Below are positions 48,391-56,051 of a stretch of 64,000 nucleotides of DNA, piece by piece. Made by a program: the position numbers and the translations under genes. Numbering within the stretch: the first letter of the stretch is position 1; the number at the start of each line of letters is the position of its first letter. A model generated the notes under the pieces. It was given only the letters and a program-made list of their open reading frames with translations. It ran no database searches and was not told the DNA's origin. The stretch comes from Citrifermentans bremense (GTDB lineage Bacteria > Desulfobacterota > Desulfuromonadia > Geobacterales > Geobacteraceae), in NCBI RefSeq assembly GCF_014218275.1, contig NZ_AP023213.1:3388001-3452000 (forward strand), given 5' to 3'.

Positions 48391-48478
48391 CTCCTCCCCC
48401 TGGAGGGGAGCTCGGGAGGGGGGAACATATAGCCGTCCCTGTCCCCCTCCCTTCCCCTCCCCCTCCGGGGGAGGGGAA
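48391..48478. repeat. GC-rich hairpin repeats between carboxyltransferase genes
   Basis: CTCCTCCCCCTGGAGGGGAG and CCCCTCCCCCTCCGGGGGAGGGG form two adjacent hairpins in the 135-bp gap. They belong to the intergenic hairpin family found throughout this window. Confidence 0.7.
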
Positions 48479-48486
48479 CTTAATTG

Positions 48487-50244
48487 CTATCCCCTGATGA
48501 TCCTCGGGAGGAGCATCTGGTGCACCGGGGTGATCGACTTCGGGTTCTGATAATTCGCGCCGGCGAAGGCCTGGATGTACTTGCGCAGGTCGGGAAGCGT
48601 GACGATCTCGTCCACGAATCCGCTGGTGGCGCAGTAGGCCGGGCGCGACTTCTCCTGGTAGTCCTGGATCATCTGGTTCATCTTGCCGATTACCGGTGCC
48701 AGGTCGTTGCCGGAATCCTGCTCCTTCACCAGGCGGCGGGCGTAGGAGGCGGCGGCCGCGGTCTCGCCGTGCATCACGTAGATCTCGGTGAGCGGGGTTC
48801 CCAGGGTGAAGGCGTTGTTGTTGTTCGCCTGCGGGCCGCACATGATGTAATGGGCCGCGGCGGTCCCCTTCCTGAGCACGACGCACATCATGGAGAGGTC
48901 GGTCTGCTCGATGGAGTAAACCAGCGACTGCCCCAGGGCCAGGAGCTCGGCTTCCTCGGCGAGATCCCCCACGTCGATGCCTGTTGTGTCCTGTAGCCAG
49001 ACGATGGGAAGGTTGTCGCGGCCGCACAGCGTCACGAACTCGGCCTGCTTGATGAGCCCCTCGCGGTAGTGCTTGCCGCCAACGGCGGGGTAGCTTCCCT
49101 TGGCGTACTCGGGGTAGCCCGGGAAGACACCCTGGCGGTTGCCGATGAAGGCGACCGGGAAGCCGTCGACCTTGGCGATGCCGGTGTAGACCTCGCGGCC
49201 GTAATCGGGGCGGTATTCCATGAACTCGCTGTTGTCGGTAAGGCGCGCGAGGATCTGGATGGCGTCGTAGGGGCGCTTCTGGTTCGCCGGGAGGATCATG
49301 TTGAGATCCTCGACCGGGAAGCGCGGGGGCGCGGGGGCGGCGACGCGGAACATGGCCGGGTCGTAGGCGGGCATCATGCGCATGTAATCCTTGATGCCGT
49401 CGAGGACGCCGGTCTCCGTGTCGTGGACCTCGCGGAAGTAGGCGGTCTGGTCGAAGTGGGTCTCGACGCGGCCGGGATCTTTCGCTTTGAAGTTGCGGGT
49501 GGCGTCGATCAGCGCCTGCGCTGCCTCGACATCTATGTGACCCTTGGGGTTCATGCCGCCGACGATGCCCGCACCCCCTACGGCGATGTTGGCGCCGTCA
49601 TGGGCTAAAAGGATGGTCGGGCTGATCCCCTGATAGCCGCCGCCGGCGGGGTTGGTGCCGTAGATGCCGTTCAGGATGGGAATGCCGAGGTGGTTCAGGT
49701 CGGCGTGGCGGTAGAAGGGAGCGCCGCTGGAGCGGCGGCCGGCGTAGACGGTCTCCTGCTCCATGAGCTTCACGCCGGAGCAGTTGGTGAGCCAGACCAG
49801 CGGGACGTTCAAGCGCTTGGCCATGTCGGTGACCATGAGGATGTTCTCCGACTGCCCGGCGATCCAGGCGCCCGCCATGACCTTGTTGTCGAAACCGATG
49901 ATGACCGCCCATCTCCCTTCGATACGCCCGATACCGTTGACGACGCCGGTGCAACCTTCCTCGTTCTCCTTGGGGTTGTAGAGCGTGTGCAGCGGCGCCC
50001 AGGTCCCGGCGTCGATCAGGTACTCGAGGCGGTCGTAGATGGTCATGCCGCCGCGATCATGGACCTTCTTGGCCGGGATGCCGGCGTTTTTGACCCGCTC
50101 GGTCTCCTTCTCGATGAGCTGCACCTGCTCCTTGACGAGCTCCACGTTTTCCTGCGAGCGTTTCACTTCCGCATCGCTCAGCGCCTTGCCTATGTCGGCC
50201 ATCTTCTCGAAATACGGGCGTAGCGGTGTTTGCTTTCGTGCCAT
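48487..50244 (-). CDS. gcdA: Glutaconyl-CoA decarboxylase alpha subunit (carboxyltransferase GcdA)
   Basis: The 585-residue protein matches GcdA of glutamate-fermenting anaerobes over its full length and at nearly the same size: GSW-like entry TWAPLHTLYNPKENEEG, NCSGVKLMEQETVYAGRRSSG, LGIPILNGIYGTNPAGGGYQ, WLQDTTGIDVGDLAEEAELLALGQSL, NAFTLGTPLTEIYVMHGETAAAA and HQMLLPRIIRG at the end. It moves the carboxyl group of glutaconyl-CoA to biotin, giving crotonyl-CoA. The biotin carrier is probably the protein encoded 135 bp downstream. The membrane GcdB subunit is not in the window. A propionyl-CoA carboxylase beta is a less likely reading. Confidence 0.88.
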   Translation of the reverse strand: MARKQTPLRPYFEKMADIGKALSDAEVKRSQENVELVKEQVQLIEKETERVKNAGIPAKKVHDRGGMTIYDRLEYLIDAGTWAPLHTLYNPKENEEGCTGVVNGIGRIEGRWAVIIGFDNKVMAGAWIAGQSENILMVTDMAKRLNVPLVWLTNCSGVKLMEQETVYAGRRSSGAPFYRHADLNHLGIPILNGIYGTNPAGGGYQGISPTILLAHDGANIAVGGAGIVGGMNPKGHIDVEAAQALIDATRNFKAKDPGRVETHFDQTAYFREVHDTETGVLDGIKDYMRMMPAYDPAMFRVAAPAPPRFPVEDLNMILPANQKRPYDAIQILARLTDNSEFMEYRPDYGREVYTGIAKVDGFPVAFIGNRQGVFPGYPEYAKGSYPAVGGKHYREGLIKQAEFVTLCGRDNLPIVWLQDTTGIDVGDLAEEAELLALGQSLVYSIEQTDLSMMCVVLRKGTAAAHYIMCGPQANNNNAFTLGTPLTEIYVMHGETAAAASYARRLVKEQDSGNDLAPVIGKMNQMIQDYQEKSRPAYCATSGFVDEIVTLPDLRKYIQAFAGANYQNPKSITPVHQMLLPRIIRG

Positions 50245-50384
50245 GGTGGGTTCCTTTCATTGAATGGGATCAGACGATCGACAGCCAAGGCTTCGCATGG
50301 CGTTCACACGCTGCACCAGGCGGTCATTTCGATTAGAGTGCTCCTCCCCCCGGAGGGGGGAGGGGACATTGCAGCACCCCTTGT

Positions 50385-51542
50385 CTAGCGATTCACCGCG
50401 TCGCCCAGGGCGAAGCCGGCGATGATGGTCTTCTGGATGTTGCTGGTCCCTTCAACGGTCCTAAGCGACATGGAGTCGCGCAGCCAGCGCTCGGCCGGGT
50501 ACTCGGTGGAGAAGCCGTAGCTCCCGAAGATCTTCATGGTCTCGGTCGCCGCGTGGACCGCTGCTTCGGAGGCAAAGAGCTTCGCCATCGAGGTCTGGTA
50601 CTGGTTGGGAAGCCCCTGGTCCTTGAGCCAGGCGGCCTGGTACACCAGAAGACGAGCCGCCTCGTGCTCGGCAACCATCTCGGCGATGGAGGCCTGGATC
50701 ATCTGGTACGAGCCGATCTTCTTGCCGAACTGGGTCCTCTCGTTGGCGTAGCCGATGGCTGCCTCGATGGCGCCGGCTCCGATACCGAGCGCTCCGGCCG
50801 CACAGCTGATGCGGGTGTTGTTCAGCTGCCACATGCAGATCTGGAAACCCTGCCCTACCTCGCCCAGGACCGCGTCCTTGGGGATCTTCGCCTGGTTGAA
50901 GGAGATCTCGCCGGTCGGGGCGCAGTGAAGCCCTACCTTGGACTCGATGGCGGCGGTGATGATCCCCTCGTTCCCCTTGAGGTTGATGATGAAGCAGGTC
51001 ATCCCCTTATGCTTGGCGGCGCGGTCGGTGACGGCATAGAGAAGCCCCCAGTCACCCACGTGGGCGTTGGAGATCCACATCTTCTGGCCGTTGATCTCCC
51101 AATGGTCGCCGCGGTCGGTGGCGGTGGTCCCCATGCTCACGACGTCTGAGCCGGAGTTGGGCTCGGTGATGGCGAAGAAGCCGAAGGACTCGGCGCTGAC
51201 CCAGTCCGGGATGAAGCGCTCTTTCTGCTCCTTGGTGCCGAACTTGTTGACCGTCAAGGAGGGACCTATGTTCTGCATGTTCAGCGGCAGCCTCGACGAG
51301 CCGCTTACGGTGGCCAACTGCTCGGCCAGGATGACGGACTCCAGGAAGCCGCAGCCGTTGCCGCCGTATTCCTCAGGAAGGGCGCAGCCGAAAAAGCCCA
51401 GACCGGCCATCTTCTTGACCAGTTCGGGGCGGAAGGTGTGGTTTATCTCGTCTTCCTTGAGCGTGGGCAGGATTTCCTTCTGCGCGAAATCCCTCGCCAT
51501 ATCCTGCATCATCTTCTGTTCATCCGTTAGCCCGAACCTCAT
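50385..51542 (-). CDS. Glutaryl-CoA dehydrogenase-like acyl-CoA dehydrogenase, predicted non-decarboxylating
   Basis: The 385-residue flavoenzyme has acyl-CoA dehydrogenase signatures (FAITEPNSGSD, KMWISNAHVGD, RTQFGKKIG, the catalytic base in TVEGTSNIQ). Compared with human glutaryl-CoA dehydrogenase, Arg94, which binds the gamma-carboxylate, is kept (GSSRLPLNMQ). Glu87 aligns with Ala, and Tyr369 before the catalytic Glu370 aligns with Val. Loss of the Glu87/Tyr369 pair is expected of enzymes that release glutaconyl-CoA. gcdA follows 140 bp downstream, consistent with this. Another short-chain or cyclohexene acyl-CoA dehydrogenase cannot be excluded. Confidence 0.8.
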   Translation of the reverse strand: MRFGLTDEQKMMQDMARDFAQKEILPTLKEDEINHTFRPELVKKMAGLGFFGCALPEEYGGNGCGFLESVILAEQLATVSGSSRLPLNMQNIGPSLTVNKFGTKEQKERFIPDWVSAESFGFFAITEPNSGSDVVSMGTTATDRGDHWEINGQKMWISNAHVGDWGLLYAVTDRAAKHKGMTCFIINLKGNEGIITAAIESKVGLHCAPTGEISFNQAKIPKDAVLGEVGQGFQICMWQLNNTRISCAAGALGIGAGAIEAAIGYANERTQFGKKIGSYQMIQASIAEMVAEHEAARLLVYQAAWLKDQGLPNQYQTSMAKLFASEAAVHAATETMKIFGSYGFSTEYPAERWLRDSMSLRTVEGTSNIQKTIIAGFALGDAVNR

Positions 51543-51586
51543 CGGCCACCTCCTGAGTTATTTTGTTTCGCATCAGCTTGTGTAAT

Positions 51587-51615
51587 TTAGTACTAAAATA
51601 CCAATTTGCTGTCAA
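51587..51615 (-). promoter_or_regulatory. Promoter with shared operator motif upstream of the dehydrogenase gene
   Basis: On the minus strand, TTGACA (51615-51610) and TACTAA (51592-51587) are 17 bp apart. The spacer AAATTGGTATTTTAG plus the -10 form an imperfect 18-bp dyad, TTGGTATTTTAGTACTAA. A related half (AGTACCAATTT) lies at about 51629. Confidence 0.7.
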
Positions 51616-51698
51616 GCACTAAATGGCAGTGGAGTACCAATTTATGAAACTTGGTTCTAATCATGTACTTCAAGCGTGGGTCAAGCAGCGCAGCAGGA

Positions 51699-51732
51699 GA
51701 AAAGGCCCAGGGATAGCCCCCGGGCCTTTTCC
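51699..51732 (-). terminator. Rho-independent terminator after bamI
   Basis: On the minus strand, GGAAAAGGCCC pairs with GGGCCTTTTC across a short loop, with a T-rich end. It separates the bamB-I unit from the dehydrogenase-gcdA unit. The 180 bp between it and the bamI stop hold no gene. Confidence 0.75.
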
Positions 51733-51916
51733 GCGAAGTGCCCGCAATCCACTCGCATCCGTTTGCAGCACCTGTGGGCTGCCCGATGGAAAGCCGGCAC
51801 CCGCTTTTTGGTCTCCCCAACTTCCCTGGAGAAAGAACTTTTTTCCAGTTCCCTCCCCTGAAGCGGGACTCTTTTCCTCATCCCCGGAGGGAGGAGAGTG
51901 GACAGAGTTTCCTCGA

Positions 51917-52552
51917 CTAGCCGCCGCAGCACCCTGAACTGCAGGAGCAGTCCGCCTCTTCTTCCGGCTGCTCGGGGAGGAGCGCCTCGGTCAGCACGTA
52001 GGCCGCCTGGAGCGCGGAGGTGGGACAGAGCGGGAAGCATTCCTTGCAGTCCCAGCACTCCTTGGCCGCAACGTCAGGGATGAAGCTGATCTCGCGCCTG
52101 GGGCCGCGGTCCATGTACCCTATGGCGTGCTTTTGCTTCACCTCGGCGCAGTACCTGACGCAGAGCCCGCACAGAATGCAGAAAGAGGGGTCCTTGTCGA
52201 AGCGGTCCTTGTCGGCCCCGTACTCCTTGGCCAACTCGACCAGCTGCGGGGCGTCGGGCGCGTGGGCCAGCATCTGCTCCACCAGCACCTTGCGTATCGA
52301 GTGGAGCTTCTCGGTCTTGGTCTGCACCACCATGCCGCTCTCGACCGGGTAGAGGCAGCCGGCGACCAGGGTTTTCCTGCCGTTGCTTTCGGCCTCGACG
52401 GTGCAGATACGGCAGGCGCCGTACGGCTCGAGCTTCTCGTGGTGGCACAGGGTGGGGATCTCGATCCCTACCGTTTTCGCCGCCTCAACTATGGTCATCC
52501 CCTCCTGGGCCTTGACCTCTTTTCCATCTATCTGCAGGACGATTTCGCTCAT
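51917..52552 (-). CDS. bamI: Class II benzoyl-CoA reductase subunit BamI (NuoG-like)
   Basis: The 211-residue Fe-S protein starts with a [2Fe-2S] domain (IPTLCHHEKLEPYGACRICTVE and GCLYPV), then a His/Cys segment and two [4Fe-4S] motifs (CILCGLCVRYCAEV and CWDCKECFPLCPT), as in the N-terminal part of NuoG. It ends with a cysteine-rich tail (DCSCSSGCCGG). In the Bam complex it belongs to the NADH/ferredoxin-linked electron input module with BamG and BamH. It is the last gene of the bamB-I series. Confidence 0.92.
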   Translation of the reverse strand: MSEIVLQIDGKEVKAQEGMTIVEAAKTVGIEIPTLCHHEKLEPYGACRICTVEAESNGRKTLVAGCLYPVESGMVVQTKTEKLHSIRKVLVEQMLAHAPDAPQLVELAKEYGADKDRFDKDPSFCILCGLCVRYCAEVKQKHAIGYMDRGPRREISFIPDVAAKECWDCKECFPLCPTSALQAAYVLTEALLPEQPEEEADCSCSSGCCGG

Positions 52553-52571
52553 GTTGTATTCCTTTCAGGCG

Positions 52572-52680
52572 CCCCCCTCGCCCCTCGGGAGAGGGGCTGG
52601 GGGTGAGGGCGCTGCCACGAAGCTTGGATTGTGCCTGGTACGGACTCCCTCACCCCGCCCCTCTCCCAAAGGGAGAGGGA
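52572..52680. repeat. GC-rich hairpin repeats between bamH and bamI
   Basis: CCCCTCGGGAGAGGGGCTGGGG and CTCTCCCAAAGGGAGAGGG hairpins fill the 160-bp gap, the longest gap inside the bam operon. Confidence 0.7.
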
Positions 52681-52712
52681 GGAAAAAAGGGAGTGGCTGC
52701 AAAGTTGTCCAG

Positions 52713-54623
52713 TTAGGCCAAGGCCCGCGCCGACGGCGCGGGCGGCTCCGGCACCGGCACTCCGGAAAGCTTGCTTATGGCCTGGAAAGCCGCCGGGCAG
52801 GCTTCGATACAGGTGCCGCACTTGGTGCACTTCTCCTGGTCGATGACGTGGATGGTCTTCTTGCCACCCTCGATGGCGTTGGCGGGGCACTTCCTGAGAC
52901 AGCTGCCGCACCCTTTGCACTTCGCCGGCTCGATGTGGAAGGCGATCAGCTCCTTGCAGGAAAGCGCCGGGCACCTCTTCTCCTTGATGTGGGCCTCGTA
53001 CTCGTGACGGAAGTACTTGAGGGTCGAGAGGACCGGGTTGGGAGCGGTCTTGCCGAGGGCGCAGAGCGCCGCCCCTTGCGTCGCCATCGCCATGTTCTCC
53101 AGGAGTTCGATGTCCCCTTCCTTACCCTTGCCCTGGGTGATGGCGGTCATCACCTTGAGCATCTGGCGTATGCCTTCACGGCAGGGGACGCACTTGCCGC
53201 AGGACTCGTCGCTCAAGAACTCCAGGAAGTACCGGGCGATGTCGACGAGGCAGGTGTCCTCGTCCATGACGATCATGCCGCCCGACCCCATCATGGCGCC
53301 CATCTTCATCAACTCGTCGAAGTCGACCTTGACGTCCAGGTATTCCTCGGGAATGCAGCCGCCGGAAGGGCCGCCGGTCTGCACGGCCTTGAACTTCTTG
53401 CCGTTGGGGACCCCGCCGCCGATCTTGAAGATGATGTCGCGAAGCGGCATCCCCATGGGGACCTCGACGAGACCGGTGTTGTTGACCTTCCCCACCAGGG
53501 AGAAGACCTTGGTCCCCTTGCTGCTCTCGGTCCCGATGGAACTGAAGTACTCGGCCCCCTTGTTGATGATCACCGGGATGTTGGCCCAGGTCTCCACGTT
53601 GTTGATGTTGGTCGGTTTGCCCCAGAGGCCGCGGACCGCCGGGAAAGGCGGCCTCGGTTTGGGCTCGCCGGGCTTTCCTTCCAGCGACTGGAGAAGGGAG
53701 GTCTCCTCGCCGCAGATGAAGGCCCCCGCGCCGCGGTGCACCTTGACGGTGAAGTCGAATCCGGAGCCGAGGATGTTTTTCCCCAGGAAGCCGTGTTCCT
53801 CCGCCTCCCTGATGGCGACGGTCAGGTTGTCGACGGCGAGCGGGTATTCCTGCCGGACGTAGATGTAACCCTCGCTCGCGCCGATGGCGTAGGCGCCGAT
53901 CAGGAGCCCTTCGAGCACGGTAAAGGGGTTACCTTCCATGAGGGCGCGGTCCATGTAGGCCCCCGGGTCCCCCTCGTCGCAGTTGACCACGACGTACTTC
54001 TGGTCCCCCGGCGCGTTGCGGGCGAACTCCCACTTGGTCCCGGAGGGGAAGCCGGCGCCGCCGCGTCCCCTGAGCTTCGCCTGCTTGACCTCGCCGATCA
54101 CCTGCTCCGGGGTCATCTGCAGGAGCGCCTTGGCCATGGCCTGGTAGCCGCCGACGGCCAGGTAATCCTCCAGGCTCTTCGGGTCGATCTTGGTGTTGAG
54201 CCCCAGGATCAGGCGCTGCTGGTTCTTGTAGAAGGGGATGTCGTGCTCGTGGCTCGACTTGTCCCCGGTGTTCGGGTCCACGTAGAGCAGGCGCTCGACC
54301 AGCTTCTTCTCCTTGAAGGTATGGGAGACGATCTCGCAGACGTCCTCCGGCTTCACCTTCAGGTAGCTGATCCCTTCGGGGTAGACCACGAGGATCGGTC
54401 CCTGCTCGCAGAAGCCGTGGCAGCCGGTCCTCCTGACGTCGACCTGATCCTTGAGGCCGTGGCTCTCCAACTCGGCCATGATCGCGTCGGCAACCTTCTC
54501 GCTCCCCGTGGCATGGCAGGCGCTGCCGGAGCAGAGCGTGATGCAGGGCCTCTTGTCATCCCGTTTGGACAGGATGGCTCTCCTGAATTCTTCCAATTCT
54601 GCGGGCGAATTTATCCTTGGCAT
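52713..54623 (-). CDS. bamH: Class II benzoyl-CoA reductase subunit BamH (NuoF-like)
   Basis: This 636-residue NuoF/HoxF-type flavoprotein has an N-terminal thioredoxin-like [2Fe-2S] domain (CSGSACHATGS, CHGFCEQGP), FMN/NADH-binding segments (GRGGAGFPSGTKW, NCDEGDPGAYMDR, GAGAFICGEETSLLQSLEG), the SCGKCVPCREG [4Fe-4S] site, and a C-terminal 2x[4Fe-4S] ferredoxin (CKGCGSCLRKCP, CTKCGTCIEACP). It is the likely NAD(H) site of the Bam complex. The bamG stop lies 9 bp upstream. Confidence 0.95.
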   Translation of the reverse strand: MPRINSPAELEEFRRAILSKRDDKRPCITLCSGSACHATGSEKVADAIMAELESHGLKDQVDVRRTGCHGFCEQGPILVVYPEGISYLKVKPEDVCEIVSHTFKEKKLVERLLYVDPNTGDKSSHEHDIPFYKNQQRLILGLNTKIDPKSLEDYLAVGGYQAMAKALLQMTPEQVIGEVKQAKLRGRGGAGFPSGTKWEFARNAPGDQKYVVVNCDEGDPGAYMDRALMEGNPFTVLEGLLIGAYAIGASEGYIYVRQEYPLAVDNLTVAIREAEEHGFLGKNILGSGFDFTVKVHRGAGAFICGEETSLLQSLEGKPGEPKPRPPFPAVRGLWGKPTNINNVETWANIPVIINKGAEYFSSIGTESSKGTKVFSLVGKVNNTGLVEVPMGMPLRDIIFKIGGGVPNGKKFKAVQTGGPSGGCIPEEYLDVKVDFDELMKMGAMMGSGGMIVMDEDTCLVDIARYFLEFLSDESCGKCVPCREGIRQMLKVMTAITQGKGKEGDIELLENMAMATQGAALCALGKTAPNPVLSTLKYFRHEYEAHIKEKRCPALSCKELIAFHIEPAKCKGCGSCLRKCPANAIEGGKKTIHVIDQEKCTKCGTCIEACPAAFQAISKLSGVPVPEPPAPSARALA

Positions 54624-54632
54624 AAGAATCCC

Positions 54633-55091
54633 TTACTCGTAGTTTTTCAGCACTTCCGCCGACTGCGCAGGCGCCACGTTGCCATGATACTCACCGTCGA
54701 TCACCATGACCGGCCCCAGCGCGCAGCATCCCAGGCAGTTCACGGTTTCGAGGCTGAACTTAAGCTCCGCATCGGTCTCGCCGGCCTTGATCCCGATCGC
54801 GTCGGAGATGGTGTCCAGGACCCTTTGCGCGCCACGGACGTGGCAGGCGGTGCCCATGCAGACATGGATCTGGTGGCGCCCCTTGGGAACCTGGCTGAAG
54901 GCCTTGTAGAAGGTGGTGATGTGCTGGATCCGGCTCATCGGCACGTCCAGCCTCTCGCCGACGCGGTCCAGTGCCTGCTTGGGGAGCCAGTTGTGCTCGC
55001 TCTGGATGTCCAGAAGGATCTGGATCAGCGAGCTCTGCTCCGCGTTATGCTTGTCTATGATGTTGTCTATCTTCGCGATATCCATGCACAT
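54633..55091 (-). CDS. bamG: Class II benzoyl-CoA reductase subunit BamG (NuoE-like)
   Basis: The 152-residue thioredoxin-fold [2Fe-2S] protein has ligands in CMGTACHVRGA and CLGCCALGP, and the helical N-terminus typical of NuoE (SLIQILLDIQSEHNWLPKQALDRVGERL). It works with BamH as the NuoEF-like module of the benzoyl-CoA reductase complex. AAGGAAGG precedes the first ATG; a second ATG two codons on is an alternative start. Confidence 0.93.
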   Translation of the reverse strand: MCMDIAKIDNIIDKHNAEQSSLIQILLDIQSEHNWLPKQALDRVGERLDVPMSRIQHITTFYKAFSQVPKGRHQIHVCMGTACHVRGAQRVLDTISDAIGIKAGETDAELKFSLETVNCLGCCALGPVMVIDGEYHGNVAPAQSAEVLKNYE

Positions 55092-55160
55092 GGTGGCCGT
55101 CCTTCCTTAAAGGGTTGCTATTTCCGCTACCAAAATCCTTCTGCTCTCGGGGCCGGATGG

Positions 55161-55189
55161 GGGGACAGGCTCCGAAGGTGCCTGTCCCC
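55161..55189. repeat. GGGACAGGC hairpin repeat
   Basis: GGGGACAGGC...GCCTGTCCCC form an inverted repeat around an 8-nt loop in the 112-bp bamF-bamG gap. A related GGGACAGGCACC element lies at about 33168-33182. Such elements are widespread REP-like palindromes in bacteria. Confidence 0.7.
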
Positions 55190-55203
55190 CTCCCGTTCCT
55201 TAC

Positions 55204-55971
55204 TTAAGCCAGCGCGTACGCCTTCAAATCCTCGTCGTACTTGACCAGCCCTTTCCTGCTCGATGTCTTGATGTGCCTGTTGACGTCGGCCGCGGAGAGA
55301 TTGAGCGCCGAGGCGATCTCGGCGGTTGAAAGCGGCTTCTCCTTCAAAAGGAGCGTCATCTGGCTCACGGCCAGGTTGTCCGTCACCAGGTCGTCGAAGA
55401 GCGACTCCAGCTCCTCGCTGGCGAAGTAGGCCTCGTACTCCTCCTCGGTCTTGAAGCGCTGCCTGATCCTCTCCCTCTCCACCAGCTTCACGTAGGGGAC
55501 CAGGTTGTAGGCCGCTTCCATCCTGAGCTTCAGGGAGCGCTCCTCGATCCCCTCTCCCTTGCCCAAGGCGCCCAGTTCCTTCAGGTTCTTGCCGAACTCG
55601 TTCATCACCTCGGCGTAGCGCATCCCCTCCGAGGCCGAGATCCACTCGAGCCTCAGGCGGTCCGGGTTGATGCCGATCCTTTGCAGCATCTTCTTGGCGA
55701 TATGCACGTTCTTCAGTACGTCGTAGTTACCCTCGGTGACGTAGTGGCATTCGCCGGGCCAGCATCCCCCGATGAACACCCCGTCGGCGCCTTGCCTGAA
55801 CGCCCTGAGGATGAAAGCCAGGTCAACCCTGCCGGTGCACATCACCCTGATGATCTTCGTCTCTGTCGTATATTGCAGTCTGGAAACTCCAGCCAGGTCG
55901 GCAGCGCCGTACGCTCACCAAGTGCACAGGAAACCGACGACCCTGGGCTTATGCTCTTTTCCGGTTGTCAT
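55204..55971 (-). CDS. bamF: Class II benzoyl-CoA reductase subunit BamF, selenocysteine-containing (MvhD-like)
   Basis: The reading frame starts at ATG 55971 (MTTGKEHKPRVVGFLCTW), passes an in-frame TGA at 55917-55915, and continues AYGAADLAGVSRLQY into the conserved CTGRVDLAFILRAFRQGADGVFIGGCWPGECHY part. The product is 255 residues with selenocysteine at position 19. MvhD-type proteins carry Cys there (CxxC), and BamF of Geobacter metallireducens is known as a selenoprotein. Starting after the TGA would remove the first Fe-S ligand region. The protein connects the HdrA-like BamE to the other electron modules. Confidence 0.93.
55880..55920 (-). promoter_or_regulatory. Bacterial SECIS-like hairpin after the bamF UGA
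   Basis: About 22 nt past the TGA, CTGGA and TCCAG form a 5-bp stem with a GTT loop (55892-55880). A small apical loop starting with G at this distance fits the rule for bacterial SECIS elements. Confidence 0.6.
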
Positions 55972-56051
55972 TGTCTACCTCCTTTCCAGGCATCTCTCCT
56001 GGCTTTGTTTACCCCCCGGCGCAGCCGGCCGGGGGGGCTTGTCGCCGGTTT

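Noticed and set aside
48487-50244. Propionyl-CoA or acetyl-CoA carboxylase beta subunit
   Set aside because: Full-length pattern and size match glutaconyl-CoA carboxyltransferase (GcdA) better, including the N-terminal 100 residues absent from typical PccB.
55204-55845. Short BamF starting at an internal methionine
   Set aside because: It would lose the conserved N-terminal motif; the upstream frame is conserved through a TGA read as selenocysteine.
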